Source: Nocardia acididurans (GTDB taxonomy: Bacteria; Actinomycetota; Actinomycetes; Mycobacteriales; Mycobacteriaceae). From it: DNA of 64,000 nucleotides. The notes below the pieces were generated by a model. The model saw only the letters and a list, made by a program, of their open reading frames with translations. It searched no databases and was not told the origin of the DNA. How positions within the stretch are numbered: position 1 is the first letter of the stretch; every line of letters starts with the position of its first letter. This document shows positions 1-7,838 of the stretch, one piece after another. The stretch lies in contig NZ_JAERRJ010000016.1 in the NCBI RefSeq assembly GCF_016741815.1, forward strand, positions 1 through 64,000, given 5' to 3'. The position numbers and the translations under genes are program-made.

Positions 1-282
1 GTTCTCCTCGATCCGGTCGGCGATCCTGTTGAGGATATTGGCACGCTCGGTCACCGCCGTGGCACCCCACGCGTCGGCCGCCCGATGTGCCGCCTCTAGC
101 GCCATATCGATGTCGGCAGCACCGGAACGTGCTACCTCGCAGAAGATTTCACCGTCGACGGGTGAGGGATTGTCGAAGTATCTGCCCTCTATCGGGGCTT
201 TCCACTCCCCGCCGATGAAGTTGTCATAGCGGCGCGAGTAACTGACGACACTGCCCTCGGTGCCGGGTTTTGCGTAGATCAT
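1..282 (-). CDS. Aldehyde dehydrogenase, N-terminal part (cut by window edge)
   Basis: The visible 94 residues are the N-terminus of an NAD(P)-dependent aldehyde dehydrogenase of the ExaC/AldB type. They begin MIYAKPGTEGSVVSY and continue with YDNFIGGEWKAP and VTERANILNRIADRIEEN, which are typical of this subfamily. The NAD-binding core and catalytic Cys lie outside the window. The family oxidises aldehydes such as acetaldehyde to acids. The gene lies 108 bp downstream of a GAF-domain regulator on the same strand, and the gap carries a repeated motif that could be that regulator's binding site. Subfamily assignment is confident; the substrate is not. Confidence 0.9.
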   Translation of the reverse strand, partial: MIYAKPGTEGSVVSYSRRYDNFIGGEWKAPIEGRYFDNPSPVDGEIFCEVARSGAADIDMALEAAHRAADAWGATAVTERANILNRIADRIEEN

Positions 283-336
283 GGCGCGGCTCCTGATCAC
301 GAATCTTCAGTGATGGGCGTCACTATGAACCGGGAA

Positions 337-375
337 GGTTGGCGCGAGGTTGGCGGCGGGTTGGCGCGAGGTTGG
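337..375. promoter_or_regulatory. Array of four GGTTGG hexamers at exact 11-bp spacing
   Basis: The hexamer GGTTGG starts at 337, 348, 359 and 370. The larger unit GGTTGGCGCGAGGTTGG occurs twice without mismatch (337-353 and 359-375), 22 bp apart. A weaker fifth copy (AGTTGC) starts at 381. The array lies between the stop of the GAF-domain regulator and the start of the aldehyde dehydrogenase. Helically phased half-sites are typical of a cooperative activator or repressor site. That the adjacent regulator binds here is inference. Confidence 0.6.
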
Positions 376-390
376 TGAAAAGTTGCCGCT

Positions 391-1608
391 TCACTGACGT
401 AGCGCGGTGTGCAGGCGGGCGGTCGCGAGCCCGCGCCGGCTGTCGCCGGGTGCGAGCAGTCGCAGTGCGTGCTCGTGGATCTCGATATCGTCCGGGCACC
501 GCTGCCCGAACCGCAGCGCGTGTTCGGGATTGTGATCGGCCAGTACCGCGGTGCGCAGGCACACGTCCAGATGCTCGCGCCACTGCACGATGCCCGGGGT
601 ATCCGAATCGGGCAGCAGCGGCCCGCGATACAGCCGCACGGCCGTCGTGATGTCACCGGCCTCGAGGGCGGCGAGCAGTTCCGTGGCATCGCAGGCGAGG
701 GGTTCGGTGAGCATGTACCGGCGGTCGGCGATCTGCCCGTCCGTGGCCCGGCGCAGCCGCGACACATCGGCTTTGAGCGTGCTCGAGGACACCGAGCGTT
801 CCCCGTAGACGGCTTCGTGTAGCCGCTCCGGGGTGAAGCCGTCGGGTTCCAGCGCGAGCAGGGCGAGGATCTCCAGCTGCCGCGGCCGCATGGCCACCGG
901 CTTGCCCTCCTTGAAAAGCCTTGGCACCCCGAGGCATTCGAGCCTGGTTCGGGCTTCGGTGCGGAAATGCCCGACGTGCACACGGGATTCGATGGCCGTG
1001 ACCAGCGCCCGCACCGTGGTGAGGATCAGCGGGTGCGCGCGGTCCCAGTAGGTCGACAGATCCAGCACCCCGAGCTGTCGCCCGTCGGCGGCCCGGATGG
1101 GCGCGCAGTAGCAGACCCAGCCGTGCAGCGCCTCGACCAGATGCTCGGCCGCCCACACCGAGGCGGGCCGTCCGGTGTGCAGGGCCAGCGCCACCCCGCT
1201 GGTGCCCATATACGGTTCGTCCCAGCAGCCGCCCGGTGCGAGGTTCACCGATTCGGCCCGCCGCCGCACCGCCCGGTCACCGCAGCTGAACAGCACGGTG
1301 CCCGCCTCGTCGGTGACGACCGCGATCATTCCGGCGTCCTCGGCGATCGCCCGCAACTCGCCCGCGAGCTCGGTCACCGGCGTGCGCAGCGGGGATTCGG
1401 CCCAGCGCGAACCCCATTCGTCGCGGGAGGTCGCCGGTGCGACCGCGCGAGCCGGATCGACCGTGCGCAGCGACCGCTCCCAGGATTCGACGACTTCATT
1501 GCGCAGCACCGGAACCGGCCCGACCGGCCGCGATGAACCGCTGGCCCAGCGCGCCCACATCTTCTCCAGCTCGGCGCGCTGCTGCGAGCGGGCGGGCACG
1601 TTCGTCAT
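391..1608 (-). CDS. GAF-domain transcriptional regulator
   Basis: A 405-residue cytoplasmic regulator. Residues about 60-200 look like a GAF sensor domain of the kind found in AcoR-like actinobacterial regulators (segment LGVLDLSTYWDRAHPLI). The C-terminal part, from MRPRQLEILALLAL to STLKADVSRLRRAT, is a winged-helix DNA-binding region, followed by a helical tail. I chose ATG 1608 (MTNVPARSQQ) over an upstream in-frame start because the extra N-terminal sequence is Arg/Pro-rich and unlike the family. Such proteins commonly control neighbouring alcohol or aldehyde dehydrogenase genes. Here the dehydrogenase follows on the same strand behind a phased repeat array. The sensed ligand is unknown. 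Confidence 0.82.
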   Translation of the reverse strand: MTNVPARSQQRAELEKMWARWASGSSRPVGPVPVLRNEVVESWERSLRTVDPARAVAPATSRDEWGSRWAESPLRTPVTELAGELRAIAEDAGMIAVVTDEAGTVLFSCGDRAVRRRAESVNLAPGGCWDEPYMGTSGVALALHTGRPASVWAAEHLVEALHGWVCYCAPIRAADGRQLGVLDLSTYWDRAHPLILTTVRALVTAIESRVHVGHFRTEARTRLECLGVPRLFKEGKPVAMRPRQLEILALLALEPDGFTPERLHEAVYGERSVSSSTLKADVSRLRRATDGQIADRRYMLTEPLACDATELLAALEAGDITTAVRLYRGPLLPDSDTPGIVQWREHLDVCLRTAVLADHNPEHALRFGQRCPDDIEIHEHALRLLAPGDSRRGLATARLHTALRQ

Positions 1609-1787
1609 TGCGCACACTCCTCGCGGCGGCTCGAATCGCGTCCTCCCATGATGGCGCGCACCGCGACGACCCGTCCGCGCATTGGGGCGCACGGGCCGGG
1701 GCAATTCGTGCCGGCTGCCTTCGCAGGGTTCGCCGATTCCGCCGCCGCGCTCGCCGCCCTTCCGGATTCGACTGGTAGACAGAGGTA

Positions 1788-2669
1788 ATGGTGCTTCCCT
1801 TCCGTTTCGGTGTGAACCTCCTGGCCCCTACCTCCCGAACCGCCTGGATCGAGAAATGCCGTCGCGCCGAGGAACTCGGCTACGACGTCATCGGCGTTCC
1901 CGACCATCTGGGCCTGCCCGCGCCGTTCCCGGCGCTCATGCTGGCCGGCGAGGTCACCACCCGCCCGCGGCTCAATACCTTCGTCCTCAATACGCCCTTC
2001 TACAACCCGGTCCTGCTCGCCCGTGACGTGGCCGGATTCGATCAGCTCTCCGGCGGCCGGTTCGAACTCGGCCTCGGCTCCGGCTATGTGCGGGCCGAAT
2101 TCGAAGCCGCGGGAATGCCTTTCCCGTCTCCGGGACAGCGGGTGGCGCACCTCGAGGAGACCGTCGCCACGCTGCGTCGCCTGTTCGCCGATCCGGAGTA
2201 TCAGCCCCGGCCTTCCCGCCCCGACGGTCCGCCGCTGCTCATCGCGGGCTGGGGTGAACGCGCCCTGCGCCTAGCCGCCGCGCAGGCCGACATCATCGCG
2301 TTCACCGGTGGCGGTGCGGGGGAGAGCGGCCGCATCACCCTCGCCGACGACACCGTCACCGCTAAGAAGACCGACTACGTCCGCGACCTGCTCGGCCCCC
2401 GCGTCGACAAGGTCGAATTCAACCTGCTCATCCAGGGTTTGGCCGCCCCGGAGGAACGCGAGGCCGCAGTCGGCTACATCGCCGACAACCTGCCGATGGG
2501 CTTCGCCGGACAACCCGAGGATCTCACCGTGCTGCTGTTCGGCACGCCCGAGCAGATGGCCGACACCCTGCGCCTGCGCCGAGAACGCTTCGGGTTCAAC
2601 TACATCACCGTGCTCGAGCACAATATGGAGAAGTTCGCCCCGCTCATCGCGTTGTTGAACGGCGAGTAG
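1788..2669 (+). CDS. LLM-class F420-dependent oxidoreductase
   Basis: A 293-residue bacterial luciferase-like (TIM-barrel) flavin or F420 enzyme. Visible hallmarks are the N-terminal FRFGVNL strand, EELGYDVIGVPDH, LLARDVAGFDQLSGGRFELGLGSGY and PPLLIAGWGERAL, in the order expected for this family. Length is normal. It should catalyse hydride transfer with reduced F420 or FMN on an unknown substrate. It is divergent from the GAF regulator, with 179 bp between them. A GAGG ribosome-binding sequence lies just before ATG 1788. No partner gene defines its substrate. Confidence 0.88.
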   Translation: MVLPFRFGVNLLAPTSRTAWIEKCRRAEELGYDVIGVPDHLGLPAPFPALMLAGEVTTRPRLNTFVLNTPFYNPVLLARDVAGFDQLSGGRFELGLGSGYVRAEFEAAGMPFPSPGQRVAHLEETVATLRRLFADPEYQPRPSRPDGPPLLIAGWGERALRLAAAQADIIAFTGGGAGESGRITLADDTVTAKKTDYVRDLLGPRVDKVEFNLLIQGLAAPEEREAAVGYIADNLPMGFAGQPEDLTVLLFGTPEQMADTLRLRRERFGFNYITVLEHNMEKFAPLIALLNGE

Positions 2670-2746
2670 ACCCGTCCGGTCGCGTTTGGTCCCGCGCTGT
2701 CGAGGCATTACGCCAATACAACGACGGACTCGGCGAGGAGGATCAA

Positions 2747-3310
2747 GTGTCGGGTGCAGTGATAACCGCGATCATCGCGGTGGTGGTGATCGCGTTGCTG
2801 ATCGTGGCGGCGCTGGCGCTGCGGCCGCGGATGCGCAGCCGCAAGCTACGGGATCGGTTCGGGCCGGAATACGACCGGACCGTTCAGAACGCGCAGAATC
2901 GGCGCGCCGCGGAAGAGGAACTGGCGGAACGGGAGAAGCGGCATCAGCAGTTACAGCTGCGCGACCTCTCCGAGGACGAGCGGCAGCGCTATACGGCGCA
3001 GTGGACCCAGGTGCAGGAGCAGTTCATCGACGATCCGGCGCGTGCGCTGGATGCCGCCGATCGGCTGCTCGTCAATGTGATGGCCGATCGCGGCTATCCG
3101 ACCGAGAGCTACCGCCAGCAGGTGGCCGACCTCTCGGTGGAGCACGCGCGACCGCTCGAGCAGTACCGCACGGCGCACGACATCGCCGGGCGGGCGGGAC
3201 GCGGTGAGGCGTCCACGGAGGATATGCGGTCCGCCATCGTCCACTACCGGACGCTGTTCGTGGACCTCCTCAACGGCCGTCACGCCCAGCACACCGCGCA
3301 CAACAAGTGA
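2747..3310 (+). CDS. Membrane-anchored protein with a W-x-x-VQ-x-x-F-x-DDP domain
   Basis: A 187-residue protein with one N-terminal hydrophobic helix (residues about 3-26), then a charged helical stretch rich in Glu, Arg and Gln (about 50-85, probably coiled coil). The C-terminal helical domain contains WTQVQEQFIDDPARALDAADRLL. Start GTG 2747 is preceded by GAGGAGG. The next gene ends in a clearly related domain, so the two are probably paralogous halves of one system. This topology suggests a cytoplasmic domain tethered to the membrane. No function is recognised. Confidence 0.8.
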   Translation: MSGAVITAIIAVVVIALLIVAALALRPRMRSRKLRDRFGPEYDRTVQNAQNRRAAEEELAEREKRHQQLQLRDLSEDERQRYTAQWTQVQEQFIDDPARALDAADRLLVNVMADRGYPTESYRQQVADLSVEHARPLEQYRTAHDIAGRAGRGEASTEDMRSAIVHYRTLFVDLLNGRHAQHTAHNK

Positions 3311-3319
3311 GGCAAGGAA

Positions 3320-3985
3320 ATGAGTATCGGCAGGAAACGCTCCGACAAGGATGCGGCAGAGTCACATTCACCGGCGCATACGGAAACACCCCGGACCAGC
3401 GTCACCCCGACCGACGCGGAACGGGTGTCGGCCATGGATCAGGCGGCGAACATGGATCGAGGCAGTGGAACCGAGCACGGCCGGATGGAATCCGAACGGG
3501 CGATGACCGAGCGAATGGAACGGCCGCAGCCCCGGACACTCGGGGACGCGGAACACCCGCGGACCTCGACCCCCGGCGATGCGGAATACAGCGGTCGCAC
3601 AGTACATTCCGGCGGTCAAGCGCATTCCGAAGGCACAGTGCATTCCGGCGGCGCGGGGCGACCTGGCGGCACGGGGCACATGGGCGGGAACGGCGGTGAC
3701 CGGCTGTTGGCCGAGGCCGATATGGGCCGGTTGCGCGATCAGTGGCGCGAGGTGCAGACTCGGTTCGTCGACGATCCGCAGGATGCGGTCACCAAGGCGG
3801 ATCAGCTGGTGGACAACACCATTCAGCAGTTGACCCAGAGCTGCGCGCAGCGTCGTGAGGATCTCTCGCAGCGCTGGTCGCGTGGGGAGTCCGCGGACAC
3901 CGAGGCCCTGCGCCAGGCCCTGCGCGGTTACCGCGATCTGTTCGATCAGCTGGTCGGCACCGCGTCGGCGGCCAGGAACATGTAG
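3320..3985 (+). CDS. Paralogue of the preceding protein with disordered N-terminus
   Basis: A 221-residue protein. The first 130 residues are low-complexity and polar, with repeated His-Ser-Gly-Gly and Thr/Glu/Arg stretches and probable disorder. The C-terminal 90 residues carry WREVQTRFVDDPQDAVTKADQLV, matching the domain of the upstream gene position by position. It follows that gene after 9 bp with AAGGA before ATG 3320, so the two are surely cotranscribed. It has no membrane helix, unlike its partner. Its last 40 bp overlap the end of the convergent SnoaL-like gene. Function unknown. Confidence 0.78.
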   Translation: MSIGRKRSDKDAAESHSPAHTETPRTSVTPTDAERVSAMDQAANMDRGSGTEHGRMESERAMTERMERPQPRTLGDAEHPRTSTPGDAEYSGRTVHSGGQAHSEGTVHSGGAGRPGGTGHMGGNGGDRLLAEADMGRLRDQWREVQTRFVDDPQDAVTKADQLVDNTIQQLTQSCAQRREDLSQRWSRGESADTEALRQALRGYRDLFDQLVGTASAARNM

Positions 3986-4392
3986 CTCTTCTCCTCCACC
4001 CGCTGGTGGATGCGCCAGTCGCCGTCGACGCGTACGAAGGTGTCGTGGTACCAGAGACCGCACATCATGAGCTGGCGCTTTCCGTCCGGCCCGGCCACCA
4101 GCATCGGGTTGTGGCACATGGTGCGGGCGGTCGCGTGATCGCCCTCCACCCGGATCGACGTGTTGCTCACCAGATGCTGGAAGGCGGAGAAGTTGGGCAT
4201 GACCGAGGACAGAAACGCCTTGGTGGAAGCCAGATCTCCGGCCGGGCCGCCCATGGCGCTGTAGTCGATGTGCGCGTCTTCGGTGAATATCTCGTCGAGC
4301 AGATGCCACTGGTGGGTGTCGACCGCGTGCGAGTAGCGGACCATGAGGTCCTCGATTTCCATTCGGTCGGAAATTTCCTGCAGGGACAGCAT
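3946..4392 (-). CDS. SnoaL/NTF2-like polyketide-cyclase-fold protein
   Basis: A 148-residue protein of the SnoaL_4 / nuclear transport factor 2 superfamily: a start helix (LSLQEISDRMEIEDLMVRYSHAVD), then IFTEDAHIDYSAMGG and a C-terminal DGDWRIHQRVEEKSYMF strand. These folds form a cone-shaped pocket used as cyclases, isomerases, dehydratases or dioxygenase subunits. ATG 4392 is chosen because the extra upstream sequence does not belong to the fold. It is divergent from the terpene cyclase gene with 105 bp between them, so a role in tailoring that product is possible but unproven. Confidence 0.83.
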   Translation of the reverse strand: MLSLQEISDRMEIEDLMVRYSHAVDTHQWHLLDEIFTEDAHIDYSAMGGPAGDLASTKAFLSSVMPNFSAFQHLVSNTSIRVEGDHATARTMCHNPMLVAGPDGKRQLMMCGLWYHDTFVRVDGDWRIHQRVEEKSYMFLAADAVPTS

Positions 4393-4409
4393 GGGGGAAG
4401 CGTACGGTG

Positions 4410-4449
4410 CCCTGGCGTTTGATCTTGTGTTTTCCCAAAGATGCCAGGG
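4410..4449. promoter_or_regulatory. Spaced inverted repeat in the divergent SnoaL/terpene cyclase promoter
   Basis: CCCTGGC at 4410-4416 is mirrored by GCCAGGG at 4443-4449, separated by 26 bp. It lies in the only intergenic space between two divergent genes. It could be a looped operator or a weak hairpin. The arms are only 7 bp, so chance is possible. Confidence 0.3.
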
Positions 4450-4497
4450 TGCAAGAGATCTCATCCAGACCGGTCGCCCATCATTCATGATCGATAG

Positions 4498-5478
4498 ATG
4501 GGTGCAACCGAATTCTTCATGCCTTTCGAGGCCGAGGGCGTCAATCCCGCCGAGCTCGACGCGGAAGCCGGTATGTGGGCCTGGCTCGAGGCCTTCGACC
4601 TCGTGCCCTCCGCGCCCACCCGGCGGCGCATGGAACGCACACGGCCGGCGCGCATGTACGCCCTGTGGTGTCCGCGCGCGGCCCCCGGGGAGCTCACGCT
4701 GCTCACCCAGTACACCGCCTGGGCGTTCATCGTGGACGATCAGTTCGATATCGAGGTCCCCGACCCCCGGCGCTGTCTGGCGGCGGTCACCGCGTTGATC
4801 GACGTCTTCGAACCGGGGGCCACACCCCGGGGCGTGCTCGCGGTCGCCTTCGCCGATGTGTGGAAGCGGTTGTGCGCGGGGCGCTCCCGGGGCTGGCGCG
4901 CCGCCGTGGAGACGGAGATCCGGGCCTGGCTGTGGACCTACTACAGCGAGAGCGTGGGGCGACTATCCGGCAACCTGCCCGATCTGGAGACCTACCGCGC
5001 ACATCGCCGGGATGGCGTGGCGCTCTACGTCTTTCTCGATATCAGCGAGATCGCCGAGGGGGTGGATCTCGTACCCGCCGTGCGCCACCTGCCCGCCCTG
5101 CGCACCCTGCGCGAAGCGGCGGTCGAGCACATGGGGTTGTTCAACGATGTGCTCTCGGTGGCCTCCGACGAAGCGTCCGGCTATCTCTACAACGCCGTGC
5201 TGCTGGCCGAATACCACGGCGGCCGCACTCGTTCGGAGGCCGTCGCCCTCGTCGACGGCATGCTCACCGAGTGCGTGGAGCGCATGATAGCGGCCATCGG
5301 ACGGTTACCGGAGGAACTGTCCGACGCGGCGGTCTCGGGGAGTGAACGTGCCGACGCCCTCGCCGCGGCCCGAAATTATCAACTGTACGTACGTGCCAAT
5401 CATGACTACCACTATCAGGCCGCGCGCTATACCAGCGCTCCCGTGGAAGCTCTGGAACACGGCCTTCCGCTCACCTGA
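4498..5478 (+). CDS. Class I terpene cyclase
   Basis: A 326-residue bacterial class I terpene synthase. It shows the metal-binding Asp-rich motif DDQFD in AFIVDDQFDIEV (about residues 79-85). The NSE-type motif is NDVLSVASD, with Ser where Lys/Arg usually stands. The C-terminal RY pair lies in YHYQAARYTS. It should ionise a prenyl diphosphate with Mg2+ and cyclise the cation. The next gene is a polyprenyl diphosphate synthase, so substrate supply and cyclisation are paired, and a C15 or C20 product is plausible. No clear Shine-Dalgarno precedes ATG 4498; translation may start leaderless or at Met8. The product cannot be predicted from sequence alone. Confidence 0.9.
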   Translation: MGATEFFMPFEAEGVNPAELDAEAGMWAWLEAFDLVPSAPTRRRMERTRPARMYALWCPRAAPGELTLLTQYTAWAFIVDDQFDIEVPDPRRCLAAVTALIDVFEPGATPRGVLAVAFADVWKRLCAGRSRGWRAAVETEIRAWLWTYYSESVGRLSGNLPDLETYRAHRRDGVALYVFLDISEIAEGVDLVPAVRHLPALRTLREAAVEHMGLFNDVLSVASDEASGYLYNAVLLAEYHGGRTRSEAVALVDGMLTECVERMIAAIGRLPEELSDAAVSGSERADALAAARNYQLYVRANHDYHYQAARYTSAPVEALEHGLPLT

Positions 5479-5629
5479 TCCCGGTTCGAGGTGGCTGTTG
5501 CCGAACTGAGATCGCAGCGCAGCCCCGAGGATTCATCTTGTGATGGGAGGATGAGATTCCTTCTACGCATGGCCGCCCATCTGCCACCGGGTGGCTGGGG
5601 AGGCCGTGTTCGAGCGAGTGGGACCGATT

Positions 5630-6784
5630 ATGCGAGCCTCGAATCCGATCAGACATGCAGTAGGACAACGGCTGCGGAGCACCAAACGCGCTGGGCTTGC
5701 CCACAAACCGGGCACCGGGTTACCCGGGGTCGCCGACGATCATTCGCGCACAGCAGATTCCGGGTTAACCCTGGCCGGCGAACGCTCGGCACGCAGACAG
5801 CTCACCGCCGCGCGTATCGCGATCGAGCCGGTGCTGCGTGCCGCGGTGGGTTCGCTGGCCGAACCGCTGGACTGGATGGCGGGCTACCATTTCGGCTGGT
5901 GCAGCGCGACCGGTCAGCCGATAGAAGGCGTGCAGGGCAAGGCATTACGGCCCGCGCTCACCTTCGCCGCGAGCACCGCGTGCGGCGGCACCGTGGAGCA
6001 GGCCGTGCACGCCGCGGCGGCTGTCGAACTGCTGCACAACTTTTCGCTGGTGCACGACGACGTGATGGATGCCGACCCGTTCCGGCACGGCAGACCGACG
6101 GTCTGGCGAATCTGGGGCGAAACCAATGCGACCCTGCTGGGTGACGCCCTGCAGGCATTGGCTCTGGGTGTGCTCTCCGACGGCGCGCCGGAGGAGGTGA
6201 CCGCCGAGGCGGTCATCCGCTTGGCGCGGGCAACCGTCACGCTGTGCCGGGGACAGTACGAGGATTGCGCCTTCGAAACGCGGTCCTCGGTCAGTGTGGA
6301 CGAGTACCTGTCCATGGCGGCCGGGAAAACCGGTGCGCTGCTGGGCTGTGCGTGCGCACTCGGCGCGCTGTGCGCCGGGGCGGACCACGCGGTGGTGTCG
6401 GCCATGCACACCTTCGGCAACGAACTGGGCCTGGTCTTCCAGCTCGTCGACGACGCCATCGACATCTGGGGCGACCCGGCCGTCACCGGAAAACCCGCGC
6501 ACAGCGACCTGATCCACCGAAAACAGTCCTTCCCGGTGGTGTGCGCCCTGGCGTCGGGCACCGGGCCGGGCCGCGAACTGGCACGCCTCTACCACGCCCG
6601 CCAGCCGATGACGGCCGCCCGCGCAGCCCGCGCGGCCGACCTCATCGAGGAGGCGGGCGGCCGCCAGCGCACCGTGGTTCGTGCGGCCACCGCGCTACGG
6701 GCGGCCCTGGACGCTCTACCCCCGGGCCTGGCCGCCGGTGATCTGACGGCCCTGGCCCACCTGGTAGCGCACCGGGATCGATGA
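5630..6784 (+). CDS. Polyprenyl (probably geranylgeranyl or farnesyl) diphosphate synthase
   Basis: A trans-isoprenyl diphosphate synthase of 384 residues from ATG 5630; an in-frame GTG at 5591 is an alternative. The first Asp-rich motif is HDDVMDAD and the second is FQLVDDAIDIWGD. GKALRPAL and the Lys/Gln region HRKQSFPV are also present. It condenses isopentenyl diphosphate onto an allylic primer. Ala and Leu residues at the positions before the first motif (AAAAVELLHNFSLVHDD) fit a short-chain product such as GGPP, but this is inference. It carries about 60 extra N-terminal residues compared with compact family members. It lies 151 bp after the terpene cyclase and probably feeds it. Confidence 0.9.
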   Translation: MRASNPIRHAVGQRLRSTKRAGLAHKPGTGLPGVADDHSRTADSGLTLAGERSARRQLTAARIAIEPVLRAAVGSLAEPLDWMAGYHFGWCSATGQPIEGVQGKALRPALTFAASTACGGTVEQAVHAAAAVELLHNFSLVHDDVMDADPFRHGRPTVWRIWGETNATLLGDALQALALGVLSDGAPEEVTAEAVIRLARATVTLCRGQYEDCAFETRSSVSVDEYLSMAAGKTGALLGCACALGALCAGADHAVVSAMHTFGNELGLVFQLVDDAIDIWGDPAVTGKPAHSDLIHRKQSFPVVCALASGTGPGRELARLYHARQPMTAARAARAADLIEEAGGRQRTVVRAATALRAALDALPPGLAAGDLTALAHLVAHRDR

Positions 6785-6792
6785 GTAGCCGC

Positions 6793-6818
6793 GCCCGGCC
6801 ACAGTGTGGTGGCCGGGC
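6793..6818 (+). terminator. GC-rich hairpin after the terpenoid operon
   Basis: GCCCGGCCAC (6793-6802) and GTGGCCGGGC (6809-6818) form a perfect 10-bp stem with a 6-nt loop, 9 bp after the prenyl synthase stop. There is no T-tract, as is common in actinobacterial terminators. Because the next gene is convergent, it may act in both directions. Confidence 0.7.
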
Positions 6819-6901
6819 ACGGGTATCCACGCGGAACCGAGTGAACACCTTGGGGTTTCGTGTGGTTCCCGCGCGTGCGGACCGCGACGGCGGGGGTAGG
6901 G

Positions 6902-7315
6902 TCAGGCGTCGCGGCGGTAGACCGCGACCACCGGGATCTGCCGGGTGGTGCCGGTGCGGTACCCGTCGAACTGCGGCATGATCTCGACCATGCGGTCGTA
7001 GAGCCGGCCGCGTTCCGGCTCGTCGATGAATTCGGCCTTGCCCAGGTAGGTTTCGGTGCCGAGCTCGACGACGAGCTCGGGGTTGGCGCGCAGGTTGTGG
7101 TACCAGGCCGGATGCTTGTCCGCGCCGCCGTTGGAGGCGATGAGCACGATGCGCTCACCGTCGGGGAGGAACACCAGCGGGTTGGTGATCTGCCGCCCGG
7201 ACCTGGCCCCGGTCGTGGTGATCACGACCATGTTGTCGCGCCCTTCGAAGGGTCCGCCGACCTTGCCGCCGTTGGCGCGGAACTCCGCGATCACGTTCTC
7301 GTTGAATGCGCTCAT
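6902..7315 (-). CDS. Ddn-like deazaflavin-dependent reductase
   Basis: A 137-residue protein of the deazaflavin-dependent nitroreductase (Ddn/FDR-A) family with a split beta-barrel fold. Visible signatures are MVVITTTGARSGRQITNPLVFL, HPAWYHNLRANPELVVE and a C-terminal QIPVVAVYRR strand. Family members bind F420 and reduce quinones or nitroaromatics. The start at ATG 7315 (MSAFNENV) removes a spurious upstream extension. It is the last gene of a minus-strand run that includes the ankyrin and Tdi1-like genes. Confidence 0.88.
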   Translation of the reverse strand: MSAFNENVIAEFRANGGKVGGPFEGRDNMVVITTTGARSGRQITNPLVFLPDGERIVLIASNGGADKHPAWYHNLRANPELVVELGTETYLGKAEFIDEPERGRLYDRMVEIMPQFDGYRTGTTRQIPVVAVYRRDA

Positions 7316-7406
7316 CTCACCTGTCCTGCCGCACGGATACCGCTCGCACCAACCGGTCGGCTGGGCGAGAAATTCCGTGCCGCGAGGACTTGTCGGAGAC
7401 CCGGGT

Positions 7407-7805
7407 TCAGACTTCCTTCTGCAGAGCGTCGAGCCACTCGGTCTTCTCGAACATGGCCGCCGACTCACGGGCCGAGGGCGCGCCCGCGTCCAGGTCGGCG
7501 CCCGCGGCGAGAAGAGCCTTCACCACGTCGGCGGAACCGTGGAAGACGGCCCCCGCCAACGGGGTCTGGCCGCTGCCCGTCGCGCCGTTGGGGTCCGCGC
7601 CGTGGGAGAGCAGGGTGGTGACCGCCTCGGCGTGGCCGTAGTAGGCGGACAGCATGAGGAGGGTGTCGCCGCGGTCGTTGGTCAGGTTCACCGGGACACC
7701 GGCTTCGATGTAGGAGGCCAGCCCCTGCGCGTCGCCCGCACGGGCCATGTCGAAGATCTTGGAGGCGAGTTCGAGGACCTGCGGGTCGATATCTTCAGCG
7801 CTCAT
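7407..7805 (-). CDS. Ankyrin-repeat protein
   Basis: A 132-residue protein made mainly of three ankyrin repeats: GDTLLMLSAYYGHAEAVTTLL, GQTPLAGAVFHGSADVVKALL and the preceding GDAQGLASYIEAGVPVN unit. There is no signal peptide, so it is a soluble cytoplasmic protein-interaction module. It lies 33 bp downstream of a Tdi1-immunity-like gene on the same strand. Small ankyrin proteins often partner enzymes or act as inhibitors. Its partner here is unknown. Confidence 0.87.
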   Translation of the reverse strand: MSAEDIDPQVLELASKIFDMARAGDAQGLASYIEAGVPVNLTNDRGDTLLMLSAYYGHAEAVTTLLSHGADPNGATGSGQTPLAGAVFHGSADVVKALLAAGADLDAGAPSARESAAMFEKTEWLDALQKEV

Positions 7806-7838
7806 TCGTTCATTGGTACCAGGTCGGCGGGCGGCCCG

